Assembly (NCBI GenBank): GCA_027946365.1
Contig: JAPEUQ010000010.1
Span: forward strand, 744,001 to 808,000
Direction: 5' to 3'
DNA: 64,000 bases
Source: Kalmusia sp. IMI 367209
Lineage: Eukaryota > Ascomycota > Dothideomycetes > Pleosporales > Didymosphaeriaceae
Positions 41,136 through 52,952 of this stretch are shown piece by piece. A program made the translations under genes and the position numbers. Each line of letters begins with the position of its first letter. The stretch's first letter is position 1. Under the pieces are notes generated by a model, which did not search any database, was not told the origin of the DNA, and saw nothing but the letters and a program-made list of their open reading frames with translations.

Positions 41136-43949
41136 ATGGCAGGAAATTCAGTTGGTAGAGGTCTGGCCAAGGCGCTTGGTATCAAGGTTGATTACCGCAA
41201 CGAAGAGCCGCTTCATTCCACTGCGGCTTCCATCTCGTCGCTAGAAACATGCAAGTATTTTCCTTTGGCATGTGACGTGGATGCTAATATTGCGCAGATG
41301 TCGAGAAGGAACCGACAGCTTTGGAATACGTTTCGCAATTCAAGCCTTCGCTCACCGCATTTCAACACTATCTTCGCAGCTTGTTTCCATTCTGGGAATT
41401 GGATCTTCCATTACAATTTGACATGGCTTCTGGGCGATATCATTGCTGGTAAGTGAGGCAGGAGATGCGACCCTTGCGACTCATGGACATCATCACCCTG
41501 CCGTCTGTACCAACTTTTCGATATCGCCAGTGACGGCGCAAATTTGTTGATTGTTTAAGATGATATAATTATCCAATTGTGATTATGCGCTGACCATTAA
41601 TAGGTGTCACTGTTGGTTTCGTTGTGATTCCTCAGGGAATGGCATATGCTTTGTTGGCCAAATTGCCACCTGAGTACGGCCTCTACACGTCCTTTGTCGG
41701 GTTTCTTCTGTACTGGGCTTTCGCAACATCCAAGGATATCACCATCGGAGTATGTATTCTCGAACCCCACTACCAAGCCAAAGGTCTGAAGACCAAATGC
41801 GTATCGAGGTATTCTAGCATCCTAGATACACATACGCGTTATCTGCAGAGCTTTGGCCTGGTATCATCGAGCATTGCTGATTAGTTACAGACCGTTGCTG
41901 TTATGTCAACCATCGTCGGTAACATCGTCATCCGAGTGCAAGAGACAAACCCCGATCTTCCCGCCGAAGTAATAGCCAGAGCCCTTGCTGTCATCTCTGG
42001 AGCCATTCTTCTGTTTATTGGCTTAATTCGGTTTGGACGAATTGTCGAGCTTATTCCCTTGGTCGCCATCACCTCTTTCATGACCGGTGCAGCAATCAGT
42101 ATTGGAGCTGGTCAAGTGCCCGGTCTAATGGGTATCTCAGGCGTCAACACACGCGGTGCGACTTATTTGGTCATTATTGATACACTCAAGGGACTTCCAC
42201 GAACGAAGCTTGATGCTGCGATGGGCTTGACGGCTCTAACAATGCTCTATGGAATCCGCATTTTTTGCAGCTGGATGAGCAAGAAACAACCTTCACAAAA
42301 GAAGGTCTGGTTCTTCATTAGCACACTCCGCATGGCTTTTGTTATTCTGCTGTACATCCTGATTAGTTGGCTTGTCAACCGCAATGTCAAAGGTGATGCG
42401 AAGAAGGCCAAATTCAAGATTTTGGGCAAGGTCCCTAGAGGTAAGTACCCCTACACCAGCTTTCAATACTTTCTCTGATTTGTACAAGGCTTTCAGCATG
42501 CCGGCGCTCCGACCATTAACAAAGAAGTGTTGACCGCCATCGCTCCTGATCTCCCGGTCACCGTTATTGTGTTGATATTGGAACACATCGCAATATCCAA
42601 GAGTTTCGGCAGGATCAACAACTATGTGATCAATCCATCGCAAGAGCTTGTCGCAGTCGGTTTCACCAATCTGTTCGGCCCGTTCCTCGTACGTGTAAAA
42701 GTGTCTCGTTGTGTCACATGATCTTAACAAATACCAGGGTGCCTATCCGGCTACCGGCTCCTTTTCGCGCACTGCGATCAAGTCAAAGGCAGGCGTTCGC
42801 ACACCATTGGCGGGTATCTTCACAGCTGTCATCGTACTTCTCGCTCTATACGCACTTACAGCCGTCTTCTTCTATATCCCTAGTGCCTCACTAGCTGCGG
42901 TTATCATCCATGCTGTCGGCGACCTCATCACCCCTCCTAATGTTGTCTTTCAGTTCTGGGAGACATCTCCATTAGAAGTCGTTATCTTCTTCGCTGGAGT
43001 CTTGGTAACAATTTTCACTAACATTGAGAACGGCATATACGTCACCATCGCTGCGTCGTTCGCGCTACTGCTCTGGCGTCAGCTCTTCACACATGGTGCT
43101 TTGCTCGGGAAAGTCCAAATATACCGCGCGACTCCTGATACCATCGCCAACAAGGACAGCGGTGCACCGAGTTCTAGCGTTCGTGAAGCCTATCTTCCCA
43201 TCAATCACAAAGATGGCAGCAACCCTCAAATCGAACCTGAGTCGCCATATCCTGGTATTCTTATCTTCCGATTCACAGAAGGCTTTACGTACCTCAATCA
43301 GCAAGGCTACATGGATGAGTTAGTCGCCCATGCTCAACATATTGCGCGTCCTAGCATACTCGACCGCTACGCCAAACTTGGCGATCGACCTTGGAACGAT
43401 CCGGGACCACGACGTGGCCAGCAGGTCAACCTGGATGACCACCGACCTGTACTGCGCGCCATCATTCTAGACTTTTCGGCGGTTAACCATGTCGACGTCA
43501 CATCTGTGCAGGGCCTCATTGACGTCCGTTCGCAGCTCGACCGTTACGCCCACCCCGAGCCGGTTGAGTGGCACTTCGCTTCCATCAACAGCCGCTGGAC
43601 GAAGCGCGCCCTCACTACGGCTGGTTTCGGGTATGTCGACTCTGAACGCTTCCGTGCGCGCAGATCGCAACACTGGAACCCTGTGTACAGCTTCGCGTCT
43701 TTGGATACTTCGAAACCGCTCCGCGATCCCAAGCATCCTGACGTGGAGGCGAATGACGAGATCGGGCAAGCGGGAAGGCAGACGGGATTCCCGGGAAAAC
43801 TTAGCACGGTCCACGGTCAGAATAGACCGTTCTTCCATGTCGATGTCCAGGCTGCGGTGGAGAGCGCGATTGTTGGAGTGGAAGGGCGGTCGGCCAATGT
43901 TGATTCTGAGGCTACGAGTGAGGAGGGCGTGCGAGGCAAGACGGAATGA
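41136..43949 (+). CDS. SulP-family sulfate permease, frameshifted in exon 2
   Basis: Best model: exons 41136..41250, 41298..41448, 41604..41749, 41891..42440, 42489..42688, 42738..43949. SulP features: start MAGNSVGRGLAKALG, then ALEYVSQFKPSLTAFQHYL, GDIIAG, VTVGFVVIPQGMAYALLAKL, TVAVMSTIVGNIV, membrane segments through FFYIPSASLAAVIIHAV, and a C-terminal STAS domain with AIILDFSAVNHVDVTSVQGL. It would import sulfate across the plasma membrane, normally under sulfur-starvation control. Anomaly: at 41394-41396 (GGG) the frame breaks; ...RSLFPFW is in one frame and NWIFHYNLTWLLGD in the next. All other joins fit if exactly one G is surplus. Either an assembly/sequencing error or a recent null allele. 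Intron 1 (41251-41297, 47 nt) uses a GC-AG pair (GCAAGT...GCGCAG). The intron-4 acceptor is AAG. Confidence 0.85.
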
Positions 43950-45417
43950 TTGTTAGTTGTTTCTCTTCAGGGGGTTGTCTAGATGTGTTGTAATAACAGG
44001 TTGCGATTTGTGTTCCAGGAAAGGAAAGCTCGTCATGTTGGTTGTCTATCGTGTTTGAAACCACTATCGTCCATTTCAACCCCTCCATTGAACGCTCTCA
44101 TGCTTCTCGCCAACACTAGGGAGTAACTCCTTCTGACCATATATCTTCCTTACCTAGGCCTGGCGAATGGCCTTCAAGGCCTTCATAGCCCTCTAGCCTT
44201 CCTACGACTGCTCCGCCCACCCTTCTTCCTCCGCCCTCATTCTCACACCTTTCTTATCCCACTCCTCCCTCATTCAGCTCGTATCCTGCTTCTCGTAGCC
44301 CTCCGGTGATGCCTAGCGGTGGGGCTGATAGTGTTACTCAGACCACTTACAGGCGCTCCCAGTCGTTTCTGCTCGTGTAGGCATGAATCATGATGAGACT
44401 CAATGGTCTCGTGCCGGCATAGGGAAGTTGAGAATGGATGCTTTGCTACAGGCGCGGTTACCGTGGTCTGCGTTGGCATCGCTCTTGAGCGCTGCTCTGC
44501 TCTCAGGCCCACAAGGAACTAAAGTAACGCTGACTCTTCCTAGGAGGAGGACGTTGCTGATGAGTTGGATGTCTGCGCCGATGTCGCCGACTGATGAATT
44601 GAAGGGGGCGGCCCTGTCTCATGCCATGCGAGACGCGAGTGGCTATCAAACGCTAGATGAGGAAAACACCCGAATCTGAGAGATTGCCACGGCGCAGGAG
44701 CGAGGCTATGTTTCTGTAATGATTCTGCATTCTCGAGGTCGGACAGGTTGACTTTTCAAGATTGAGTTGATAGTTGCGATGGAATGCATTGGAAACAGCG
44801 CTATGCAGTCACTTACTGCACGGCGTATCACATCAAGGAGGTAGGCACTGCGAAGCGTCGTGGAGCCACATCGCAGCGAAACCGGAAACAACTTGAATAT
44901 CTGATCATGTAAATAAGGCGCAGTGTCGCGGGAAACGCGGTCGCGTCGCAAGTTTTATGATCCGAAGGAAGACCAACAGCTTACGTAGGCACCAGCCTCC
45001 TCGTTCCTGCTCACTCAACACCACGAGGCAGACAGCGCATGTGAAGGACGATGTGGTATGTACAGTTGTTGTTATATTTTACATATTTACAGCTATATGC
45101 ATGTGCTCGAATAAAAGCAGAATCCGGATCAAGTCGTAACTTGTCGTGCAAACCAACGCCTATTTTTGATGCAACCCAAACTTTCGGAAGCGAGCGAAAG
45201 TGCCAGAGCGAGCAGAAAGCGCGTCGCCGGCATAAACAGATCTGACCCATCTGTACAGAATAATGAAATGGATATCAAACACAAACCAATCACAAAACGA
45301 TGAACCCCCAATGCAAATGCCAGATGCGTCGCTAACAATGGAAAACCAACAGCCAAGGTCTCTCGCTTCGGATCCTCCCGCCCCCCGATGTCGCCAGCCG
45401 CGGGCGCATCGACCTGT
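43950..45417. other. Intergenic, one coding-like pyrimidine-rich segment
   Basis: 44192-44380 has an open stretch after an acceptor-like CTTCATAG, reading a Pro/Ser/Tyr-rich chain that ends GGADSVTQTTYRRSQSFLLV and TAG. The strand is CT-rich, so an open frame is likely by chance. 45249-45417 is the 3' region of the minus-strand regulator. No supported gene. Confidence 0.4.
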
Positions 45418-46840
45418 TTAAAGCAGCTGCTCGCCCTCGACCTCCCTGAGGGTCTTGTAGAGCTCTGTCTTGAGCCACGCGCCCAGTACGTCGTATAGGT
45501 ACTCTGCCTGCTGTGTCTTTGCGGCATTGCCCCAGTTCGTCAACGCCTCAACGAGCGTGCCGCACTTGCGGAGCTCCCGGAGGACGACCTGTCGCCTCAG
45601 TGTCTGCTGCATGTCCTCGTCGAACTCGAAGAGCCCGATCGTGATGGGCTGGACCGCGATGTTGAAGGTGGTGTTCTCGGAGGAGGGGGTCGCGAGAGGA
45701 GAGGAGAAGGCGGAAGAGGAGGGCGACGAGGCACCGCTGAGCGGAGGGAGTCGATGGCAGAGTCGGCTTGACGCCGGCAGCAATTTGATACCAGGTCAGG
45801 ATCTTGGAGGTGATGCTCGAGTAGAGCATGGCGAGGTGCGGATCAGAAGAGCAAGGGCACTGGAGGAGCTGGAGCACGTTGGCTACTGCCTCCTTGGTGA
45901 TGGATAGGACTGAGTCAAGACTCTTGAGCTCGACGTTGGTCGAGTTCTGCGGGTTGATTATGCGCAGGCTCTCGAGCGTCGAATAAGCGAGCGTGTAGCA
46001 GCAGTGCTGCGTAGGCATCGAGATGCTGACGCGGAGGGGGTTCTGGCTGTACGAGGGGCTGCTCTTGGGGCTGTGTGGGGAGACGGTGTTGGATGGGGGC
46101 AGAAAGCCGCTGTCCATCGGCATGCTCTCAGGGAAGGGAAAGTCGATGGGGTTTACGGTGTGGTTGACATTGTCAACAGCAGCGAAGTCCCTGATGGCCT
46201 GGATGTCGGGCAGGTCGAGCTTGACGGACTGCTTACGTGCGAATGGATCGATGAAGGTGAGCTCAGACTGGATGGGCTGGAAGGACTCGAATTCGGGTTG
46301 CAGCGGCATGTAAGCTGACATGTCACCCATGTAGTTGAAGTCGGTCGAAGGCTCAAGGTAGAAGGGCTCCGGTGTCATTTCGAACTCGAATTCTGGCGTC
46401 GCGGGCCAGCTGGGTGTGGGCGACCAGTTTGATGCAGGAGTGGCTTCCCGGGAAGAGATGATGGGCTCAGGTCGGACCCTGAACTTGCTGAACTCGCTGC
46501 CGTCTGGCGAAGGGCGTTGCTTCGAGGCCTTGATGAAGGGAGTGCCGTCTGGGTTCCTCTTCCGCGTGCGGCCGGGCTTGCCGTGCTTCTTCCTCGAGAC
46601 GCCGTAGATGCACTGCGAACCGTTGGCCCTGCATCGAGAGCAGATGGGATGCTCTTTGCTGCACTTGACCTTGGATGCTGCACATGCATCGCACGACGCT
46701 CGAAGCTTTGGTCTCCGGTCGTTGGCAGACTTTGGTGTGGTGGTGGCCGGGCGGGGAGTGGATGTTGGTGGGATGGGTTGGCTGGGGGTTAGCGGAGGCT
46801 GCCACTCCGGGGTATGTTGGCTGAATTCCATGGTAGACAT
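45418..46840 (-). CDS. AflR-type Zn2Cys6 transcription factor
   Basis: Model: complement of join(45418..45736, 45792..46840), 455 residues. The zinc cluster is C50-x2-C53-x6-C60-x6-C67-x2-C70-x6-C77, followed by the basic linker SRKKHGKPGRTRKRN typical of AflR-like regulators. The middle is Pro/Ser/Glu-rich. The C-terminal half (CCYTLAYSTLESLRIINP ... VLSITKEAVANVLQLLQCPC ... MLYSSITSKILTW) matches the AflR regulatory domain, and the last exon continues FNIAVQPITIGLFEFDEDMQ. The 55-nt intron (GTATCA...GCTCAG) is inferred from the frame change; without it the upstream frame runs on in a nonsense reading. A retained-frame alternative in which TWYQIAAG is coding is possible if the true donor differs. 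AflR relatives usually control secondary metabolism, but no core synthase lies in this window. Confidence 0.8.
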
Positions 46841-49800
46841 TGTGACGATTGATATGATGGATGGCTGACGATCTTCTTAGATGAGAAGCGTCGATCGAGA
46901 GGCTGGGTGTGGTGCTCGTTGGAGAACAGTTCGTGAAGTTCTTTACCCTGCTGAGGCCGACGGACCTTATGTATCGAGCACCTGCGGCAAAGCAGCCATC
47001 AGTGTGGTCAGACCTGGGGCCTGTCGACCCATGCGTCTACACCCATGCTCGCACGTTGCGAGGTAAGAGAGCCCCCAGCCATCATAGTGCCCAAAACGGG
47101 CCATGGCCCTGTACGGTCGATATTGATTTGGCACCAGGAGCATCGGATGCCTGCCTCTTCGCTGTCTAGTTTACGCCAGGACCACCCTTCGCTCATGCAG
47201 CCAGCGCTGCACACTGGCTGCACACTGGCGCCGCTTTGGGCAGCTGGGCTCAGCCTTAGACCAATAAAAGTGGATTAGCAAGCAGGGGGGTGATGCTGAC
47301 GGTGCGCTCCTCTCTCGACAGGGGGACGACCACTTTGCGAACCCCGGCGCAAAATGCCTGAGCGAGGCTGCACGACATCTGCAAGGCTGGCTCCCATACG
47401 CTGTACGACGCATCTCCCTTGGCAGGTACGGAGTTGTGTGCAACCCTTCCCAGCTCCTCCCAGCACGCGTCCAGACTGCAATATGTCTGAGACAGACGAG
47501 TCTGGAGAAAGCAGATCTGCCTGAGTTGGAACCTACGCCTGTCATCCCATGCCCATGGTACGAACGCTAGAGAGTAGCGATGCCGCCAGACAGCATTCTC
47601 TACGACAGTAGTTCCCCCCGCTCACCTCCACCGCAATGTCCATTTTTAGGCACAATCACGATTCTGACGACAACAGCGCCCACTACCTCGATTCACGCGC
47701 ACAGAACAAAGCTCCACGATCGCATCGTGAGATCTTGAGGGATGCGCTACGCCTGTTCCGAGCAGGTGCGTCGACATCGCCCCCGCCACTGGCCAGCCTC
47801 TGGCTAAAATCTTGGTTCCCGCTTTAGTCCCCGAACCTTGACAGCACTGGCCCTGATGGGTGCAACGCTCTCAGGCGCGCCTCAACTTTCAGGAACAGTC
47901 GACACAGCACGTCACAGACCAGATTCTGGTACTTGGTTCCCCATGCCAGAGTATGGTGAGACGTTAGCGAGTGTGACACGTGCGGTACCTGCGCATGTTT
48001 GATGTGAGAATGGCCTTCGAGCCTCTTCTTTCTGGGGATATTTTTGGAGGATACCCGCAGAGAGGGGCGAAGCACAGAGGTATACACTGTAAGCTTAGCC
48101 AATCGCGGTGGCGTCTTCCTCTCCCTACACTGCATCTTGTGGCCCTCATTGGCGCCCGCCTATACGCGACCGATCGTCTGCCCGTTGTACAAACCAAGCT
48201 TCCCCCCTGGGTCGCTGGATCCCATGAGACAGTGCCTGGGACCTACCGAACAGTCTGCCTCGCCGGCAGCTTCACCCGGGAAGCGAGAGGCTGCCCCCAT
48301 ACTCCAGGGTGGGATGCCCAGTGTCTCGTCCTAGAACGGGTAAACGGCCATCCATCTTGCAAGCCCTGAGAGCACCTGGCAGCCTCAGAAGCAGGTCGAG
48401 GGAACGCTCTACTCTGTTCCGTGCGTGCCCGAGTAGAACACGAGCAGAACATCTCGTTTGCACACTCCCGCCCCCATCCTGCCTTTTCGCGTGCTCGTAT
48501 GCACCGGAAGAATTCCATATGATGCTGCCGTAGTCCGGCGGTTAGTAGTGGATATGATGCTGCGAGCGAGCGCACTAGCAGTGCGTCATTGGACTGCACT
48601 GGGCCTATCATGCTGCTCTTGGGGCCGATTTGTTCATTTCTCTTGGGGGTGCTACTGCTGCGCTACAGCAAGCTACTCACGTACACGAGGCGCAGAGAGG
48701 AAGGTCTGGAACTGCGTTTCATGAAACATTCTTTGCTCCGGGCCACGAGGGCGGAAGAATCGGGCACTCTCTTCCTCGCGTACCTGCAGCTTGCTCCACG
48801 CCGCAGCCTGTTTGTACCACCTTACAATGTCTCCTATACTAGGGTTCCACAACTATACCTCCTCCGCCTCAACTTTAGGCCAGCCTTGCTCTGCTCCTTC
48901 TTCGCGTCCAGCCTCTGACAGCATCTCGCAGTGTGTCACAGCCCACAGCCAGTAGCGTGGCCGGCACAACGGCCGCGACCATCCCTTAACAAGGTCTCGT
49001 TCAGGAAGGAGTTGCCGCAAACCTGCTGAATCCATCAGCGGACATCGCAACGAGGATCGAATTTGGAAGAATCCTTCTTGGGTTGGTGAGATGAGTATGG
49101 GCAGGTATGCGATGATCGTGCTGATCCACTGGTTCACAATTCACTCGACTGATGATCACGGGAGAGCGACAAACTGCCCCCATTCTCTCTAGCAGCCTGC
49201 CTGTCTCGGAAGTTAGTGCGCAGAACGACCCCGGCCCCTTTTCGGGGTAATTTCGCCACGAGTAGGAAATTTCCTCCCTCTTGGCGATGCATGCTGCGCT
49301 TACCCATATCAGTCTGGAGTATAGTTCTTCGAGAAGGTGGAGAGGTTTTGTGCGTCGGAGTTTTGTGATAAGCTGACTAGGCGCACCTTTTCGACCAATC
49401 CAGTGCCGGGCGTGTTTATTGATTTTGATGGCAGTGCAGCGCATGTCGGTCGTCGCCGATTGCGACCCATTTTGCTCGCATTTTTGGTTCCTAGGTCAAG
49501 AGCGTGGTTTCTGAAACGTTGATTGTTGAAAGTCGAGGGCTGGATGTCAGTTGGAATAACCTTCTGTCGAGGATTCATCCTGCCAACCACCAACACAAAT
49601 CAAGCCACCTACGAAGATCCAGGGATGTGCGCAGATACGCGAGCGAAAGTATCGCATGCAAACGGTTCCATCGTCCTCGCATCAGTTGTTGGCTTGCAAA
49701 TCTTCTCTAAATTTGGATCGGGGCCATCTCGCACGAGGAACGCGTATCCTCAGGACTTCTTCTCACATCCATTTCGCAGACTGATACTGCACTCACTTCG

Positions 49801-50355
49801 TACAGTAGCGCCGGCTCCGATCCTCTTGCGCTCCAATTTGGCTGTTGATGGCCTGACGCCAGATTCCTCTCGGCTGGCTCCCAGCCGAACCTTTTGCCCT
49901 CATTTCACGCCATCTGTCCACGGGCCCTCACCGCCATCCTGAAACATATGATATTTACCTCATTAGTATTCACGAACTAGCCAATCGTGCCCTCTCACAC
50001 TCACTCTCTCATCAGCTAATACCACCCAAAGTGGTCATATTAGTGGTGGCGGAGCGGTCACAGCACAGCCCATTTTGCGGGACTTGCCAGCATCCCTCGC
50101 TCTTAACGCTCGCGTATATTTAAGTTTGCTAGCACCTTAATCATCCTACTCCTACTGAAAACCGCATTCATCGTTGTCGATCTCTCATGACGGGCCTATT
50201 TTTGGCGGTGGAGTTTTGTGTAGAGGGTGCACCCTGTGTGCCGTAAGGCTTAACAAAGAGAAACAATGCGGGGTCGCTCGAGTATGCCTCGTGTGCGGGT
50301 AGTCTAACTAGCATCGTGGCATGCAATTTCAATAAACTTGGTAGGTTTTTTCTCC

Positions 50356-50387
50356 GCCCGCCCCTCCGATTTTCCGAGCGGGCGGGC
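50356..50387. repeat. GC-rich inverted repeat (8-bp arms)
   Basis: GCCCGCCC at 50356-50363 and GGGCGGGC at 50380-50387 with a 16-nt loop. No known function. Confidence 0.5.
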
Positions 50388-51784
50388 AGTGGGGAAGAGG
50401 CCGCATGAAAGAGATAGCCAGTGACCTTTCTAGAGGCTAGCATCGATCTACAGTGTCAGGGTAGAAGTTGCGACCGTCTTTGTGCGTCCTGAGTAGTCTA
50501 GGAATAACTCCGCCCGCACAATCAAACCTAAGGCTCCTGTCCTGGTACTGTATGACGATCGTATGGACCCAACCTTCTCAGAAAGTTGTTGTTCTGGAAC
50601 GAGGGCACAGCCTGAGATATGATCGCGTCATCCACACTCAGCGAAAACTTTTCAGCACTTGGGGCCAATTGGGGCGAAATGTCGTGAACAGCACCCTCTG
50701 TCGAATCTGGACCGGCTTTATCAGATGACCATTGCACCTAGTATCCGCCGTTCCGGTGAAAGATGGTCATATCTGGGGCCAAATGCACGTGAAGTGGAAC
50801 CGCTCACCCAAAGGGCGCGCATTTCCGGTCCACTTCTACTAGTCGATAATGATGATTTGCAAAAGGTTGCAAGTGGGGCCGTTAGCAACGGCAAGAGGTG
50901 CGTTCGCTTCACAAAGAGGCTCTTCAACGCGAGCAGGCCGTAACCCTGTATAGTTGAGAAACGGCTTCGTGATAGACAGGCGACAACCCTGTTCGAGAAG
51001 ATTGCGCCGAGGTTGCACCAGCACTAGGTTACTGAAACGAACGTCTGCAGCCTGAATGCATATTTGGCAACAGAGAGAGGCGAAGTCAACAGTAGGATGC
51101 GATGGTGAAGCGTCAATTGTAGAGGCAAAATGAGCGGAAGAGGCTGCGCTGGTGGGCGGCTGTCGATGGTGGAGTATGCCTTGACGATGGTATCACCATT
51201 CAGGAACCACGACGACGTGATGCCATCCTAGCGCATGGAACCTTCCGCGGAATAAACATAGAAGTCATAAAAATCCGCAAGAATCAAGATCTGGAGGAAA
51301 AAACGTGGCCAGCGCTTGCATCACTAGCATGCCAAGCACGAATAAAGCAGTGCCTCGTCTGCAGTCACCTCTCTGATCGAAATAACCTACGCTTGAATGA
51401 ACTTTGTTACAGTTTGATCCCACGCATATGCACGAAGCTAAACGAACCTTGAACCCCCGTACATCCTTAGCAAGACTCTTGCCTCAGTGATCCTTCGCAA
51501 CAACCCCAACGGTCGAGCACACGTGCGCAGACGCAGCGGCAAGTCGATCCCTCTGGCGCGGCAGATGGGTCTCTTGACCTGCAGAGTATTGTCCGACGAA
51601 CTCCTCGTGGCGAGCGCTATGGCCAATGACAGGAGCACTTGGACGCGTGGGCTACGGACTTCGTCGAAACGATCCGTGCGTATGTGAATCCTTTGCGACT
51701 CAACTCACGCTTGTGGATCTTTGCTTTTTCTGACAATTCTTGCCACAATGAAGTGATAAGTGAGAAAACCTTCGGACTGGTGAT

Positions 51785-51905
51785 GGTAGTGTCCGCAGGG
51801 CGGAGGCGTGGGTGGCACGAAGATGCGAGAAAATTCGAAATGGTAAAGGTAGTGTCCACAGGGCGGAGGCGCGTATCGCGCGAAAGTGTGAGAGTAGGAA
51901 CGATG
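51785..51905. repeat. 63-bp imperfect tandem duplication
   Basis: GGTAGTGTCC(G/A)CAGGGCGGAG starts at 51785 and again at 51848; the units diverge in their second half. Confidence 0.7.
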
Positions 51906-52952
51906 AACGGCCTCTGCTAGGGCGAATGTAGATCTCCGTTTCGAGTGCGAGACAAGAGGCGTGGTACATGGTGATCACCTGGTCTAGAACCTCAGAACTT
52001 GTCATCGTCAGTGGATTTTTGAATATTGAGACAACTCCGCCTTCTCCGATGTGACTTACAGATATCGATTCACCAAGTGACATTGTCGGGCTATGATTTA
52101 GGGATCATGGTGCTGATCCTGCGATAGAACCTAGTGGGTCAAATAGGCCTTCTCTTTTAGATCGGTTGCTTGCATCCCTGGTGTCGAAGTTTAGGTCATA
52201 AGGACACTCCATTACTCGCGGAAGCAGCGAATATCATACCATGTACAACCTAGAAAGGTTTACATATGTGCTAGTATCTGCAGACCATTGTCACGGTGAA
52301 TCAACCTCGTCGACTACCCAAGGCGTTCCCTTATTGTTCGGTGTAAAGCGTACAAAGCCTAGAAACTCGGCCCTACGATATGTGATAGATACAGACGCGT
52401 CAATCTGTACGAGGCTGAATCTGTCGTACAGCTGGGTTGTTATAAAATAGATTGTTATTTTTGCGTAGTGCTAACGACTCATGTCGAAAGGAGGTCCCGA
52501 AAACAATACCTCTACCTCCTCTGCTTTTTCCTCTTCCACTTGTTCTTCTTGCTAGGCGCGGTATAATTCGACTTGTAGAGGCAGAGGAATGTCATCGATA
52601 TCGTACAGTCCATGGCAACGTAAAAAAGTCGAGCAGGCAGAAATAATTGGTAGGATCAGTACTCTGTAATCCTACAACAATTGAAAGACGCATACCTTTG
52701 TGGACTTTCGATTCAATTAGCAGCGGATTGGTCGACTCAACGAGAAGTATTTGAGCAGTTGTGTGAGCAGGGCTTGTGCAAGGTGATCTATTGCTTAGAG
52801 TACTGCCCGTATCCTGCGAGTATGTGAAAGTATAGTTTCCGAAAAAATCCAACAGAGTCCAGAATCTTCATTCCGTTATTTATTGTTCATAGGCTCTGCG
52901 TCCACTGTATACAGGTGTTTGCACTAGCGACCACCACCTCCTTCGATACTTC

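Larger units (their letters stand above)
46841..52952. other. 6.1-kb gene-poor region
   Basis: 46841-48950 is GC-rich with many overlapping spurious frames; from ~49950 the sequence turns AT-richer. Longest candidates (47980-48369 plus, 49523-49942 plus, 51700-52083 minus, 52592-52852 minus) show no domain, start context or splice continuation that I can defend. The 52592-52852 minus frame (DFFGNYTFTYSQDTGS, later LLIESKVHKG) is the most protein-like but begins with TTG. A 63-bp tandem duplication is at 51785-51905 and a GC-rich hairpin at 50356-50387. Confidence 0.45.

Noticed and set aside
41109..41456. Unspliced frame reading through the start of the permease
   Set aside because: It begins with GTG and reads through the GC-AG intron; the spliced version matches SulP sequence.
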